DNA of 51,896 bases from Solobacterium sp. (GTDB lineage Bacteria; Bacillota_I; Bacilli_A; Erysipelotrichales; Erysipelotrichaceae), in assembly GCA_017432325.1 (NCBI GenBank), contig JAFRJJ010000021.1:1-51896 (forward strand). Direction: 5' to 3'. Within the stretch, counting starts at the first letter, position 1. Every line of letters begins with the position of its first letter. The position numbers and the translations under genes are program-made. Positions 25,819 through 35,077 of the stretch are shown one piece after another. The notes beneath the pieces are model-generated. The model ran no database searches. It was not told the DNA's origin and saw only the letters and a program-made list of their open reading frames with translations.

Positions 25819-26385
25819 TTACTCCATTAAGCCGGGTTTGCACAGGATCTCACTGATCTTTGTTTCAAACAGCTTCGCCGTATATCCCGGCAACAATATA
25901 CATGCCGTATCTGCACCGGAACCGGAACCGCCGACACATACCACAGGCTCATAAGCCCGGATGTTTCCGCTGTCCGCAGCCATCAAAGCACATTCAACAC
26001 AGACCTTGACACCATGACCGAACATCCTCAATGTCTGCGCAACGATCTCTACAGGATAGATCCCTTTATACACACTGCTGATACCGCGTTCTGCTCCGCT
26101 TAATGCATGAGCGGCAGTTACGATCTTTACTCCTCTGGATGAAAGATATTCCCTCTCCTCATCACTGAGTTCATTGAAATTAGCTTCTTTCATTCCGTAC
26201 ACATGTGTGACCATGACGATCGTTCCTGTATATTCCTGCCTGTCAGCTTCCCTCAGCAAAGCCCTGATCACAGAGCCGGTGTTGCTGGCGGCAACGATAG
26301 GCAGACTGCGTGCTTTTGCAGTTTCTACTGCAATACGGGCAGTCTCGTCCGTATTTACAGGACCTTTCTTTTCAAACACAATCAT
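25819..26385 (-). CDS. Stand-alone pyruvate kinase alpha/beta (C-terminal) domain protein
   Basis: The 188-residue protein matches only the C-terminal allosteric domain of pyruvate kinase. Its parts are an NTDETARIAVETAKARSLPIVAASNTG opening, a central IVMVTHVYG strand and a CVGGSGSGADTACIL nucleotide-like loop near the end. The barrel catalytic domain is absent, so it cannot be a kinase. Similar free-standing domains occur in Clostridia and Archaea without a known function. They may sense a phosphorylated metabolite. GGAGGAG precedes the ATG. It is the first gene of the operon with the IlvD-like dehydratase. Confidence 0.8.
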   Translation of the reverse strand: MIVFEKKGPVNTDETARIAVETAKARSLPIVAASNTGSVIRALLREADRQEYTGTIVMVTHVYGMKEANFNELSDEEREYLSSRGVKIVTAAHALSGAERGISSVYKGIYPVEIVAQTLRMFGHGVKVCVECALMAADSGNIRAYEPVVCVGGSGSGADTACILLPGYTAKLFETKISEILCKPGLME

Positions 26386-26467
26386 TTAATTATCTCCTCC
26401 AGGTGAATCCGATTACTTAAATATTAACATGTTTCTGTCTTTACAACACACTATCCCATATATGTTG

Positions 26468-26497
26468 AAAAGGACCTGATCAGACTCAGGTCCCTTT
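26468..26497 (-). terminator. Terminator downstream of the pilin gene
   Basis: Arms GGACCTGA (26472-26479) and TCAGGTCC (26486-26493) form an eight-base stem. On the minus strand it is followed by TTTTC, and on the plus strand by CTTTG, so it mainly serves the leftward pilin gene. Confidence 0.8.
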
Positions 26498-26534
26498 GTG
26501 TTGGTTATTCAGTTAATATAATCGCTTTTTCTAA

Positions 26535-27950
26535 TTAGTTAGCGCCCATACGCTTCTTGGAAACCATGAGAACACCGGAACCAAGAACAAGAACTGCACC
26601 GATTACATAGAACAGTGTTGTACCGATACCACCTGTGGAAGGAAGAGTTGTACCAGCATTGTTGATTACCTGTACGTCAACAGCTGCTGTTGCGCCTTCT
26701 GCTAAAACGACTTTTTCTCTTGCTGTAAGCTGGTTGTATCCTTTAGGAGCTTTGTCTTCCTGCAGATAGTATGTACCTGCTGCAAGACCATTAACAGTTG
26801 CTTTTCCTGATTTACCAGCAGTAATAGCAACACCAGTTTCTGTAGAAAGAGCCACTCTATAAGTATTACCTTCAACCTTTACGACAGCAATCTGATTTCC
26901 GCCTTCAGCTGCATCCCAAAGAGAGAATTCTGCATCATCTGTTGTAATAGTTGCTTCATCTTTATCAACCTTATCGACTTCAAATCCATATGTTGTTACT
27001 TTAACTGTTTCAACATCTACGCTCTTGTAATTGTCATATTCAAGATGTGCTGTGTTGGTGTCTGCGTTATAAACAACCGCATCAGTATTTACAACTGCAG
27101 TATAAGTCAAGATCAATGTTTTTCCCTTATTAGCAAGAACATTAGTCTTATCGATAGTAGCACGATACTGTTTTGCACTTCCTGCAGGATCAGCAACATA
27201 TTCAGTATCTTCAACAAAAGTCAAAGATGTAAGACTATCTGCCGCACCAGTTACGGTGATAGCTGTATTAAGTGTGAGACCTTTAGTGATTGTATCAACT
27301 ACAACAATATCTTTTTCAGCAACGTTCGCAGGAATATTAACTTTAATCGTATATGTTTCTGTCTGTCCGATGGAAAGAGTCGTACTATCTTCAGTTTTTG
27401 TCAGAGTAGGATAGGTATTCTTCTCATCAATAGTGACATCTGCAAGCGTCTGAAGTGCCAGTTTTGTACCATTGGAAGCTGTAATCAAATAATAGCCAGG
27501 ATCAACTTGAACAGTGGCAGTATTTCCGTTCATGCTGAACGTGTCGCTCGCAATTGCAGCATTTTTAACTGCATCAACATTGAGAGCGGTAGCAAGAGCT
27601 TCACCAGTTGTTCCTTCAGTTTTCAGTTCGATATTCCAACGATCTTCACCAACAACCTTTGTTACAGTAAACATTCCTGTTTCCTCAAGTGCTGTTGCAA
27701 GAGCTTCCGTTTCAACATAATAAACTACTTTAGCGTCTTCTTTAGGAGAACCATCTGAATTATAATCATCATCTGTAAGTCCTGACAGGTCAGCAATCAT
27801 TACCTGATAATATGTATATTCAGTAGTATTCTCTCCTTCATCCTCTTGGGTAGAATTCAATGTAATGCTTGCAGCAAATGTTGTTACCGTCATTGCCATC
27901 ATCATGACAACAGCAATCATTAGTGACATGAATTTTTTAACGTTTTTCAT
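26535..27950 (-). CDS. LPxTG-anchored pilin backbone-like protein (FctA/SpaA type)
   Basis: The 471-residue protein has a signal peptide cleaved near TTFAAS (about residue 26). Two or three Ig-like isopeptide-forming domains follow. The C-terminus has an E-box (YYLQEDKAPKGY, Glu about 398) and the sorting signal LPSTGG (436-441), a hydrophobic stretch and KKRMGAN. A YPTLTKTE segment could supply the pilin-motif Lys. Such proteins are polymerised by a class C sortase and attached to the wall by a housekeeping sortase. I chose the ATG at 27950, which begins the signal peptide and follows AAAGGG. An in-frame extension runs upstream to 28079. No sortase gene lies nearby. Confidence 0.85.
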   Translation of the reverse strand: MKNVKKFMSLMIAVVMMMAMTVTTFAASITLNSTQEDEGENTTEYTYYQVMIADLSGLTDDDYNSDGSPKEDAKVVYYVETEALATALEETGMFTVTKVVGEDRWNIELKTEGTTGEALATALNVDAVKNAAIASDTFSMNGNTATVQVDPGYYLITASNGTKLALQTLADVTIDEKNTYPTLTKTEDSTTLSIGQTETYTIKVNIPANVAEKDIVVVDTITKGLTLNTAITVTGAADSLTSLTFVEDTEYVADPAGSAKQYRATIDKTNVLANKGKTLILTYTAVVNTDAVVYNADTNTAHLEYDNYKSVDVETVKVTTYGFEVDKVDKDEATITTDDAEFSLWDAAEGGNQIAVVKVEGNTYRVALSTETGVAITAGKSGKATVNGLAAGTYYLQEDKAPKGYNQLTAREKVVLAEGATAAVDVQVINNAGTTLPSTGGIGTTLFYVIGAVLVLGSGVLMVSKKRMGAN

Positions 27951-28074
27951 CTCATTACCCTTTCTATTTGTTCGTATAGAACCAAATCCCTTGTTTGTAT
28001 AGATCTTATTCAGATCGTTGAGAGTTGCTGTTCTAATCATTACTGATCTGCCACAGCTGGCTCTTTCGATTGCC

Positions 28075-28113
28075 TGCATATGAGGGCATCTCGACTATTT
28101 GCTCTCATATGCA
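28075..28113 (-). other. Strong hairpin in the adhesin-pilin intergenic leader
   Basis: Ten-base perfect arms, TGCATATGAG (28075-28084) and CTCATATGCA (28104-28113), enclose a 19-base loop. The loop segment 28088-28095 is exactly complementary to 28172-28179, just before the end of the adhesin gene, so a pseudoknot or long-range pairing is possible. On the minus strand there is no T run after the hairpin, so it is not a leftward terminator. Confidence 0.5.
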
Positions 28114-28186
28114 AGCATCTGTTTTTGTTTTTCTTAATATTTTTACATCTTCAGTTTCGGCGTTTCTTATCGTCGAGATCAGAGGC

Positions 28187-31100
28187 TTATTCATTCCTCC
28201 TTTCTCTACGCCTCATTCTGAAGCTGTACATCACAGCGAATAAGATCAGTACAAATCCGCTTAATGTATATGGTAATGTACCGGATCCTCCAGTATGTGG
28301 TAATGCCTGACCAGGCTTGTTCTTGATCGTAACAGTTCCTTTTGAGTTCTCAGTAATACCCGGTTCTAATGTCGCTATTGCTGTTCCATCTGCGAACTCA
28401 ATTCTATCTACCGTTACGACTCCATCCGCACTTACATGCAGATGTATTTTATTGGACAAGATAACATACCCATCCGGAGCTCTTGTTTCGGTTAATTCAT
28501 AGTCACCTACCACCAATTCCAAATGACTTGTGCCTAGTGTTAGATCACCTTCAGGATAACTCTCGTAGACACTGCCTTTCTTTTTTGTTAGCGTGAACTT
28601 CGAATTACTCAATTGTGTCGTTCCATCCATTGCTGTCTTTTTGAAATCAACAATGAACAGCTTTCTGGTATTTTTAAATGTGATTGTGTTGTTAGCTTCA
28701 GTGATATTCAATATACCAGCATTGCTTTCTTCTGTTACTCCCGTTCCTACAGTTACAGTTGTTATATAATCTGTATCTTCTGTTTCAGTAACGGTCAGTT
28801 CAGTACCTATTGGTACTTTTTCGAATATCTTACTGACTGTTTTCTCTTCTCCAGGAACCAGTGTGAATAAATATCCTGTTTCACCCTCAGCAACTGCACC
28901 AATATATTTTTCAGTAACATCTGTGTCATTTTCCTTCAGTGATGCAGTGAATGTGAAGCTCTTATCCGCTTCAGCATAGTCATCCACAAGTTCTTTGGTA
29001 ACAACCACATCAACTAACTTTGTGTATTTATTTGTTACTGTAAATGATGCAGTTTCACCGGCTGTAACTTCAACCGTACCATCATCGGAAGTGTACGTTG
29101 TTTCATCATACCTGTATCCATCGATTGCTGTCTGCTCAGTATCTTCATTTACGGTATATGTATCAGCCGGCAGGTTTTCAATTGTCAGCTTCCCATCAAC
29201 TGACAGATCCAGCCGCTGTACTTCATCGCCAAAGGCTACTGTTTCTATATCCTGCAGATACTTTCCAGCCTTGTTCTTGATTGATATCTTGAACTTCTGG
29301 CTGTCAGCAATACCTTCCGGTTCAATCTGTTTGCTGATCTCCAATGTACCTTTCTGACGTATATTCGTTACAGTAATTGTGGTATCACCGATAATCTTAT
29401 AGGTTCCATCACCTGCTGTTTCTGGTGGATCACCTTTTCCACCCTGTGTCAGTGCAGCAGCAATGCTCTTTTCATAACCTTCTGCAGTTTCTGACACCGT
29501 TATCGTTGTACCGTGGGGTACATCAACTTTAAGCACCTGTGAACCATTATGCTGTAAAGTTACACTGCTATCCGTCAGCTCTGTATTGTCAAAGTCGTAG
29601 CTGATCTCAAAGTTCTGATCTGTGGTAATTCCTTCAACCAGTTTCTTAATGGTCACCTTGTAAGTATTGACCTCCCAGACAGCTACCATTGCGTGATACG
29701 GATAACGTTCATCCGGAGCAACCTTGCTGACTGTTGTTCCTTCCGTGGCACCGACTGTCACACTTGTAGCTTCATACTTACCGGTAGCAGCATCATACTT
29801 CAAGAACAGATCTGCAACTCCAAGATCCGCTAAACTCAAATTATTACCGCTTAATTTTGATTCCAGCGAAGGATCCAATGGATTCCCGTTATTATCACTG
29901 GTTGGTACACGTGCCCATCCCAAGAATGTGTGTCCAACATATGAGAATGTATTCGCCGGTTTAACATCTACTGCCTGGTTAATCAGGACGTTTTCCTGTG
30001 TTACAACAAAATTGCTGGGTGCAGTTAATACTGTTTCGTTATTTCCGTACCAGTTGATATGTGTTGGAACACCTGTTCCTGTATCAACATATTCAGCGCG
30101 AAGCTGTACTGTGTAAGTAGCTTTAATTACTTCATCCGTAACAGGATCTGTTTGAGTCACCACATACTTAGCATTATTCTTTAATACTTCGAATGTATCG
30201 CCGGGATATACATATACATTTGTATCCTCATATCTATTTGACGTGTTATTCCATTTTTGTACGACCCATCTGACAAACTGCTTCCCTGCCGGAGCAGTTG
30301 ATGCGGGCTGAGCAGAAGCGTGTGCCTGATCAAGATACAGATTACTATCCGAAGGAGCATTTGTACCTTCACCGGCATTATAGACAACTCCGATACCATT
30401 TGCTCCGATCAGTTTTGCACGCCATTTCGCATAAAGATCGAACTTCTTTGTGATCCAGAAACGATCCAAGTCACCGTTAGTAGTGGCACCGTTGCCCCAT
30501 TTATCCATTGGCTCAGTGAAATCTTTTGTTTTATCATAGGCAGCTGTTACAGTGTTTTCGTTCAGCACTGTGTCCGATGAGAATAGAGATGAAGCTGAAC
30601 AGCTTGGATCAGTATACCAACCGACAAATTCCCATTCCTGGCTTCGGCCGGTTGGAGTACTTACTGTACCGCCGAGTGAAACACGGAAGTTTAATTGTTG
30701 TGTCGCTGATCCCCAATCCAGGTCAGGAATATGATCAGCATTCGGATGCAAGAATACACGATACTGTATCTGACGCCACTTCGCATAAACAGTTACACCG
30801 CCCTTAGGCATACTTGTAAATGTATAAGGCTGTGTACAAGCGTCATCTATATACCAGCCTTCAAAAACATAACCTGCTTTTGTCGGTTCATAGTAATTGG
30901 CTCCACCTTTGTTATAGGATGAGATATCTGCTTGATACTGAATACTTTCTGAAGTACCCCAAGTTGCTGTTTTTGGTTCATCGATCGTATTTCCGTTTCC
31001 ATCTACATATACACCGTCCATGTAGTTGATGACATAACTATCACGGCTGTAGAAGAAATAAATCGTCTGATCTTGTGAGGTACTGGCTATATAGTATTGT

Positions 31101-33886
31101 CCATTCAAACCAGAAACACTGTGAGGTGTCAAAGCTTGGCCATTTACAGTTGCTGCTGCAGCAACTTTGGTAAAGCCATCAAGTTCGACAAAGTCTTCAG
31201 CAGTTACACCATTATATCTGGCTCCAATAGATTTATAGAGCACATAACGTGTACCGTTGCGGGTTACAATGTTTTCCGTATCTGTAGGCAACGCCTCAAC
31301 GTAATAATTCATAGTCTTTAGCGGACGTGTAGCTACATCCAGATGGAAATTAATACTTTCTGCAGGCATGGATTCAATTAGCACCATAACCTCATTCCAT
31401 CCTTGGTTATTACTCTGCGGGTCCCAACGCTCACCGTTGTCATAAGTAACTCCGTTAGTGCCTACAATCGGGAAGTTGTTTGAAATATTCTGCTCATAAA
31501 GAGCTTTGATTTCTTTTACCGTTTGCCAGCTTTGATTACTGCTTCTTGTATATCTAGTGCCCGTATATCTAGGCCCCTCACTAATCCATCCATCATTATA
31601 TGTCCAGTAATAATTGTTGTTTCTACCATGACGAGACAGCTGCACATATTCACCATTGACAATACCGTATTGCGTTCCATTATTGCTTGTTGTAGCTGTA
31701 TACGTATAATCATAAATCTGGAATCTCAGTGTATATTCTGTTCTATCATAGTAGACATTTACAACAGCATTACCTTCCGGAACAATTTGAACTGCAGCAG
31801 GAGTCTCCTTTAAATGGAATCCTGTGTAGTTCCTGTTAGTCGTATTTCCAAGCGGAATGTTAGTACCGACATTTCCTGTTCCGGTAACTGTTTCCGCAAA
31901 GTCATAACCATCACCGTTTACATTTTGTTTCCAGATAATAATTGTATAACCTGCTCTGGTAGTGGGGATCCAGCTTGCATAAATTGTTGTTCTGTCATTG
32001 ATCGTGTTTCCAAACTGGAACGCTCCGGTTGTCACAGACGGATTTGCTGCATGAGCATCTGCATGCTCTTTTGTGTCATACCATCCGCCAAACGTATATC
32101 CGAAACGTGTCATCGCAGAATCCGCAACAGGTTTCTGTGTTACGTCTGTGGTTTCAAGGAAAACCGGTGCATTATATGTTGCACCACGGCCATTCTCATC
32201 AAATACCAGCCAATGTCCTTCCGGTGCATTTACAGAGAAAGTTACATTACCGCTTATAGTAATTTCTTCTCCATTTTTATAAAGGTGTCCCGGAGTATAT
32301 CCTTCGATATTAGAGCTGCCTTCAGCAACGTTCCATCCCAGGAATGCATGCGTATCATCTCCAGGTGTATAACCCATATTGACGGTATAAGGCGCACTTG
32401 TATCGCCTGAAACCATGAATACATTTTCAGATCCTACACCGACATTATTATCGTCCAGATAATTGATGACAAAGTTCTTATAGAGCATTGCATAAATATA
32501 AACATCTTCATTCTCTGTAATCGTACGTGCCGCTGCCCAATCACGGACATCATCAATATCCATGCCGTTTTCAGCATCATCAACAGTATAAGAAGCTTCT
32601 GTGGACCATCCTTTAAAGATCGTCCCCTGTGGAATCGTGCCTACACCCGGGTCATAAATGATATGATCAAGTTCTTCTCTGGTATCACCGTTCTTCACGA
32701 TTATCATGGCAACTTCAGTATCTCCATTCATGAAGTGAAGGTTCATACGTGCATAATCACCTTCGTTGCCTTCTTCAACAACTGCATACACAGAAAAACT
32801 CTCTGTCTCAAACGTTACTGTTCCGTCTTCCTCAGATTCAAATTCCAGTATTTCAATATTATCTGTTTCTGCATTGGCCGCCTTGGTCTGAACCCCTGCA
32901 GACATATTATTCTTCATTAACTGTCTCTTAAACGATACAGGTTCTTCTAAAGGCTGCTCTTCTTTTTTTACGATGCTTCCTTTAAAGTGAACAACATGAA
33001 GTTTCTCTTCGTCTGTATACTGGTCAAAGTTCACCTTAACCTTTGATGAGTTAGAAGGCTGTACAAGCGTTCCTTCTTTGTCATAAAAGCTCAGATCAAA
33101 AACATCCAGTACATTTAGCTGTTCTGCATCAATATCATATTCATCTGCTACCGCTTCAATTGCCTTGTCACGGTATTCACTATAATCTTCGTAATCCTCA
33201 TCCAGTGTGATCAGTTCGATCGTTCCGTCTTCCGGGATCAGGCTATCTTCCTGCAGCTTGACCTGAAGTCCGAACTTCTCATCTGCCGTTTTAACAGACA
33301 TCCAGTCATTATATATAATGGTTGCTTCTGTATCTTTTGCTTCCGGTGTTTCCTCAGGATCCGGAGTCTCCTCTTCTTCAGGATCCGGAGACTCCTCCTC
33401 TTCAGCAACCTCTGTTGCTTCAGGTGTTTCCGTTGCCTCAGGCAGTACTGTGTCTTCAGGCTCAGATGTTTCTTCAGCTATGATCACAGGATTTTCCGTA
33501 AATACAGGTTCTACGGTAGTTGCCGGCGTTATAGTCGGTTCCGGAGTTATATATCCCGTTGTATCATCTGCCGGTATGGTTTCAGCTGGCAGTTCTGTTT
33601 CAAGAGGCGTCTCTTCTGCAGGCTGCGGTTCTTCTGTTTCAACCGGTACTGCAGACTCTTTTGCCATTTCCTCGTCGATCAGTTCCTCTGCATTGATCAG
33701 TTCTGGTTCAGCCGTACTTTCACCTTCAAAGAAGATAAAACCTTCCGCCGGACCTCTGTTCAGCGTTTCACCGGGTCTGATCATTGCATATGAAGTCGAA
33801 AGCACAACAAAGAATGCCAGTAAAACTGTCACTCTTTTGCGTATTCTCTCCGAAATGAAACGATCTGTTCCCCTGTAGTCTTTCAT
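28187..33886 (-). CDS. Giant LPxTG-anchored InlB-repeat surface adhesin
   Basis: The 1,899-residue protein has a basic N-terminus with a signal or anchor segment (about residues 18-37). An acidic Pro/Glu/Thr-rich stalk follows (about 55-190). From about residue 420 to 1400 there are several InlB/Listeria-Bacteroides-type repeats, recognisable by F-x-G-W-Y and Y-A-K-W blocks. Toward the C-terminus come DUF5979-like and Cna-B-like domains with an E-box (ELTETRAPDGY, 1797-1807). The sorting signal LPHTGG (1862-1867) is followed by a hydrophobic segment and an Arg-rich tail. It is probably the tip or scaffold adhesin partnering the pilin gene 236 bases downstream. AGGT lies weakly before the ATG. 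Confidence 0.88.
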   Translation of the reverse strand: MKDYRGTDRFISERIRKRVTVLLAFFVVLSTSYAMIRPGETLNRGPAEGFIFFEGESTAEPELINAEELIDEEMAKESAVPVETEEPQPAEETPLETELPAETIPADDTTGYITPEPTITPATTVEPVFTENPVIIAEETSEPEDTVLPEATETPEATEVAEEEESPDPEEEETPDPEETPEAKDTEATIIYNDWMSVKTADEKFGLQVKLQEDSLIPEDGTIELITLDEDYEDYSEYRDKAIEAVADEYDIDAEQLNVLDVFDLSFYDKEGTLVQPSNSSKVKVNFDQYTDEEKLHVVHFKGSIVKKEEQPLEEPVSFKRQLMKNNMSAGVQTKAANAETDNIEILEFESEEDGTVTFETESFSVYAVVEEGNEGDYARMNLHFMNGDTEVAMIIVKNGDTREELDHIIYDPGVGTIPQGTIFKGWSTEASYTVDDAENGMDIDDVRDWAAARTITENEDVYIYAMLYKNFVINYLDDNNVGVGSENVFMVSGDTSAPYTVNMGYTPGDDTHAFLGWNVAEGSSNIEGYTPGHLYKNGEEITISGNVTFSVNAPEGHWLVFDENGRGATYNAPVFLETTDVTQKPVADSAMTRFGYTFGGWYDTKEHADAHAANPSVTTGAFQFGNTINDRTTIYASWIPTTRAGYTIIIWKQNVNGDGYDFAETVTGTGNVGTNIPLGNTTNRNYTGFHLKETPAAVQIVPEGNAVVNVYYDRTEYTLRFQIYDYTYTATTSNNGTQYGIVNGEYVQLSRHGRNNNYYWTYNDGWISEGPRYTGTRYTRSSNQSWQTVKEIKALYEQNISNNFPIVGTNGVTYDNGERWDPQSNNQGWNEVMVLIESMPAESINFHLDVATRPLKTMNYYVEALPTDTENIVTRNGTRYVLYKSIGARYNGVTAEDFVELDGFTKVAAAATVNGQALTPHSVSGLNGQYYIASTSQDQTIYFFYSRDSYVINYMDGVYVDGNGNTIDEPKTATWGTSESIQYQADISSYNKGGANYYEPTKAGYVFEGWYIDDACTQPYTFTSMPKGGVTVYAKWRQIQYRVFLHPNADHIPDLDWGSATQQLNFRVSLGGTVSTPTGRSQEWEFVGWYTDPSCSASSLFSSDTVLNENTVTAAYDKTKDFTEPMDKWGNGATTNGDLDRFWITKKFDLYAKWRAKLIGANGIGVVYNAGEGTNAPSDSNLYLDQAHASAQPASTAPAGKQFVRWVVQKWNNTSNRYEDTNVYVYPGDTFEVLKNNAKYVVTQTDPVTDEVIKATYTVQLRAEYVDTGTGVPTHINWYGNNETVLTAPSNFVVTQENVLINQAVDVKPANTFSYVGHTFLGWARVPTSDNNGNPLDPSLESKLSGNNLSLADLGVADLFLKYDAATGKYEATSVTVGATEGTTVSKVAPDERYPYHAMVAVWEVNTYKVTIKKLVEGITTDQNFEISYDFDNTELTDSSVTLQHNGSQVLKVDVPHGTTITVSETAEGYEKSIAAALTQGGKGDPPETAGDGTYKIIGDTTITVTNIRQKGTLEISKQIEPEGIADSQKFKISIKNKAGKYLQDIETVAFGDEVQRLDLSVDGKLTIENLPADTYTVNEDTEQTAIDGYRYDETTYTSDDGTVEVTAGETASFTVTNKYTKLVDVVVTKELVDDYAEADKSFTFTASLKENDTDVTEKYIGAVAEGETGYLFTLVPGEEKTVSKIFEKVPIGTELTVTETEDTDYITTVTVGTGVTEESNAGILNITEANNTITFKNTRKLFIVDFKKTAMDGTTQLSNSKFTLTKKKGSVYESYPEGDLTLGTSHLELVVGDYELTETRAPDGYVILSNKIHLHVSADGVVTVDRIEFADGTAIATLEPGITENSKGTVTIKNKPGQALPHTGGSGTLPYTLSGFVLILFAVMYSFRMRRRERRNE

Positions 33887-34097
33887 GTGATGGACCTGAA
33901 TGAATATTTCCGCTATGAAATATGCGCCTGAAGCACATAAATAAACGTATATTCATATTAGCATTCATCACATGATATTTCAAACAGCGTGTAAAAAATC
34001 GGACGTGTTTTCATGACAAACTTCTTACAATTGTATTAATCTTTCATCATTCATTACAGCTCTTTTATTCACATTTTAAGCGAAATGTCGCAATACA

Positions 34098-34129
34098 CAA
34101 AAACAGTCTGATTACCGGTCAGACTGTTT
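34098..34129 (-). terminator. Terminator of the split transketolase operon
   Basis: An 11-base perfect stem, AAACAGTCTGA (34101-34111) and TCAGACTGTTT (34119-34129), is followed on the minus strand by a T run. Confidence 0.85.
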
Positions 34130-34151
34130 GTATTCAGAATCTAATAAATGC

Positions 34152-35075
34152 TTAAATATGACTCTTAATTGCGTTATACACACCTTCGCCGTCAAGACCG
34201 TATGCATGCAGCAGAACTGCAGCGCTTCCGCTCTCAGCGAATGTATCGGGAAGACCGATCCTGTGGATAAATCTCGGGCAGTATGTGACAGATACTTCTG
34301 CGATCATGGAACCAAGACCATTGATAATGTTGTGTTCTTCAGCTGTGAAGATCACATCATGGTTCTTCAGTACTTCCACAATACCCGCTTCATCTGCAGG
34401 CTTGATCGCGCATACGTCAACAACTGTAATGTCGACGCCTTCCTTCAGCAGCATTTCTCTCGCTTCCAGTGCTGATTTGACCATCAGTCCGGTAGCGAAT
34501 ACCGCGATCTTCTGTCCCTGTGCAAGTACATGGATCTTTGTGATATCCGGTACATTGCCTTCTTCATATACATCCTCGACCTTTGCTCTGCCGAGTCTGA
34601 TATAGCAGGGTTCCGTTGTCTTTGCGACATAGTCAACGACAGCCTTTGTTTCAGCTGCGTCAGCCGGGCAGTAGATCTCCATGGTAGGGATCGAACGCAT
34701 GATCGCGATATCTTCGATCGCCTGGTGGGATACACCGTCTTCACCGACAGAAATACCGGCATGTGATCCTGCGATCTTGACGTTCAGATGAGGGTATACA
34801 ACAGAGTTCCTGATCTGTTCCCAGGGTCTGCCTGTTGCGAACATTGCGAACGTGGACGCGAATGCTGTATAGCCGCTGGCTGCCAGGCCTGCTGCTGTAC
34901 CGATCATGTCTGCTTCGGCAATACCCATATCAAAGAAACGTTCAGGCGCTACTTTGCCTGCTTTGATACTGTGTGTGGATCCGGCCAGGTCTGCGTCAAG
35001 CACTACGATTTTGGGATCTTCCTGAACGAGCTTTGCCAGCTCTTCTCCATAAGCTTCTCTGGTTGCGCGTGCCAT
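34152..35075 (-). CDS. Transketolase, C-terminal subunit
   Basis: The 307-residue protein contains the pyrimidine-binding and C-terminal domains of a split transketolase. EADMIGTAAGLAASGYTAFASTFAMF carries the Glu that activates thiamine diphosphate. SHAGISVGEDGVSHQAIEDIA and a C-terminal domain starting near residue 185 complete it. With the N-terminal subunit it forms one transketolase active site that moves two-carbon units between sugar phosphates. GGAGG precedes the ATG. It starts 2 bases after the stop of the N-terminal subunit gene. A DXS-type synthase is less likely because the halves match the common two-gene transketolase. Confidence 0.93.
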   Translation of the reverse strand: MARATREAYGEELAKLVQEDPKIVVLDADLAGSTHSIKAGKVAPERFFDMGIAEADMIGTAAGLAASGYTAFASTFAMFATGRPWEQIRNSVVYPHLNVKIAGSHAGISVGEDGVSHQAIEDIAIMRSIPTMEIYCPADAAETKAVVDYVAKTTEPCYIRLGRAKVEDVYEEGNVPDITKIHVLAQGQKIAVFATGLMVKSALEAREMLLKEGVDITVVDVCAIKPADEAGIVEVLKNHDVIFTAEEHNIINGLGSMIAEVSVTYCPRFIHRIGLPDTFAESGSAAVLLHAYGLDGEGVYNAIKSHI

Positions 35076-35077
35076 GT

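Noticed and set aside
27951..28040. Open leader in frame with the pilin gene whose peptide begins like a GNAT acetyltransferase (MIRTATLNDLNKIY)
   Set aside because: The match covers only about 15 residues and then turns into unrelated sequence and the pilin signal peptide. It may be a tiny remnant, but it is too short to call.
28075..28140. Hairpin followed by T-rich sequence on the plus strand, read as a rightward terminator
   Set aside because: No rightward gene lies upstream of it. The T runs are interrupted and begin eight bases or more after the stem.
33318..33878. A Ser/Val/Gly-rich 186-residue plus-strand frame
   Set aside because: It is the antisense image of the adhesin's Pro/Glu/Thr-rich stalk and N-terminus, where biased codons keep the opposite strand open.
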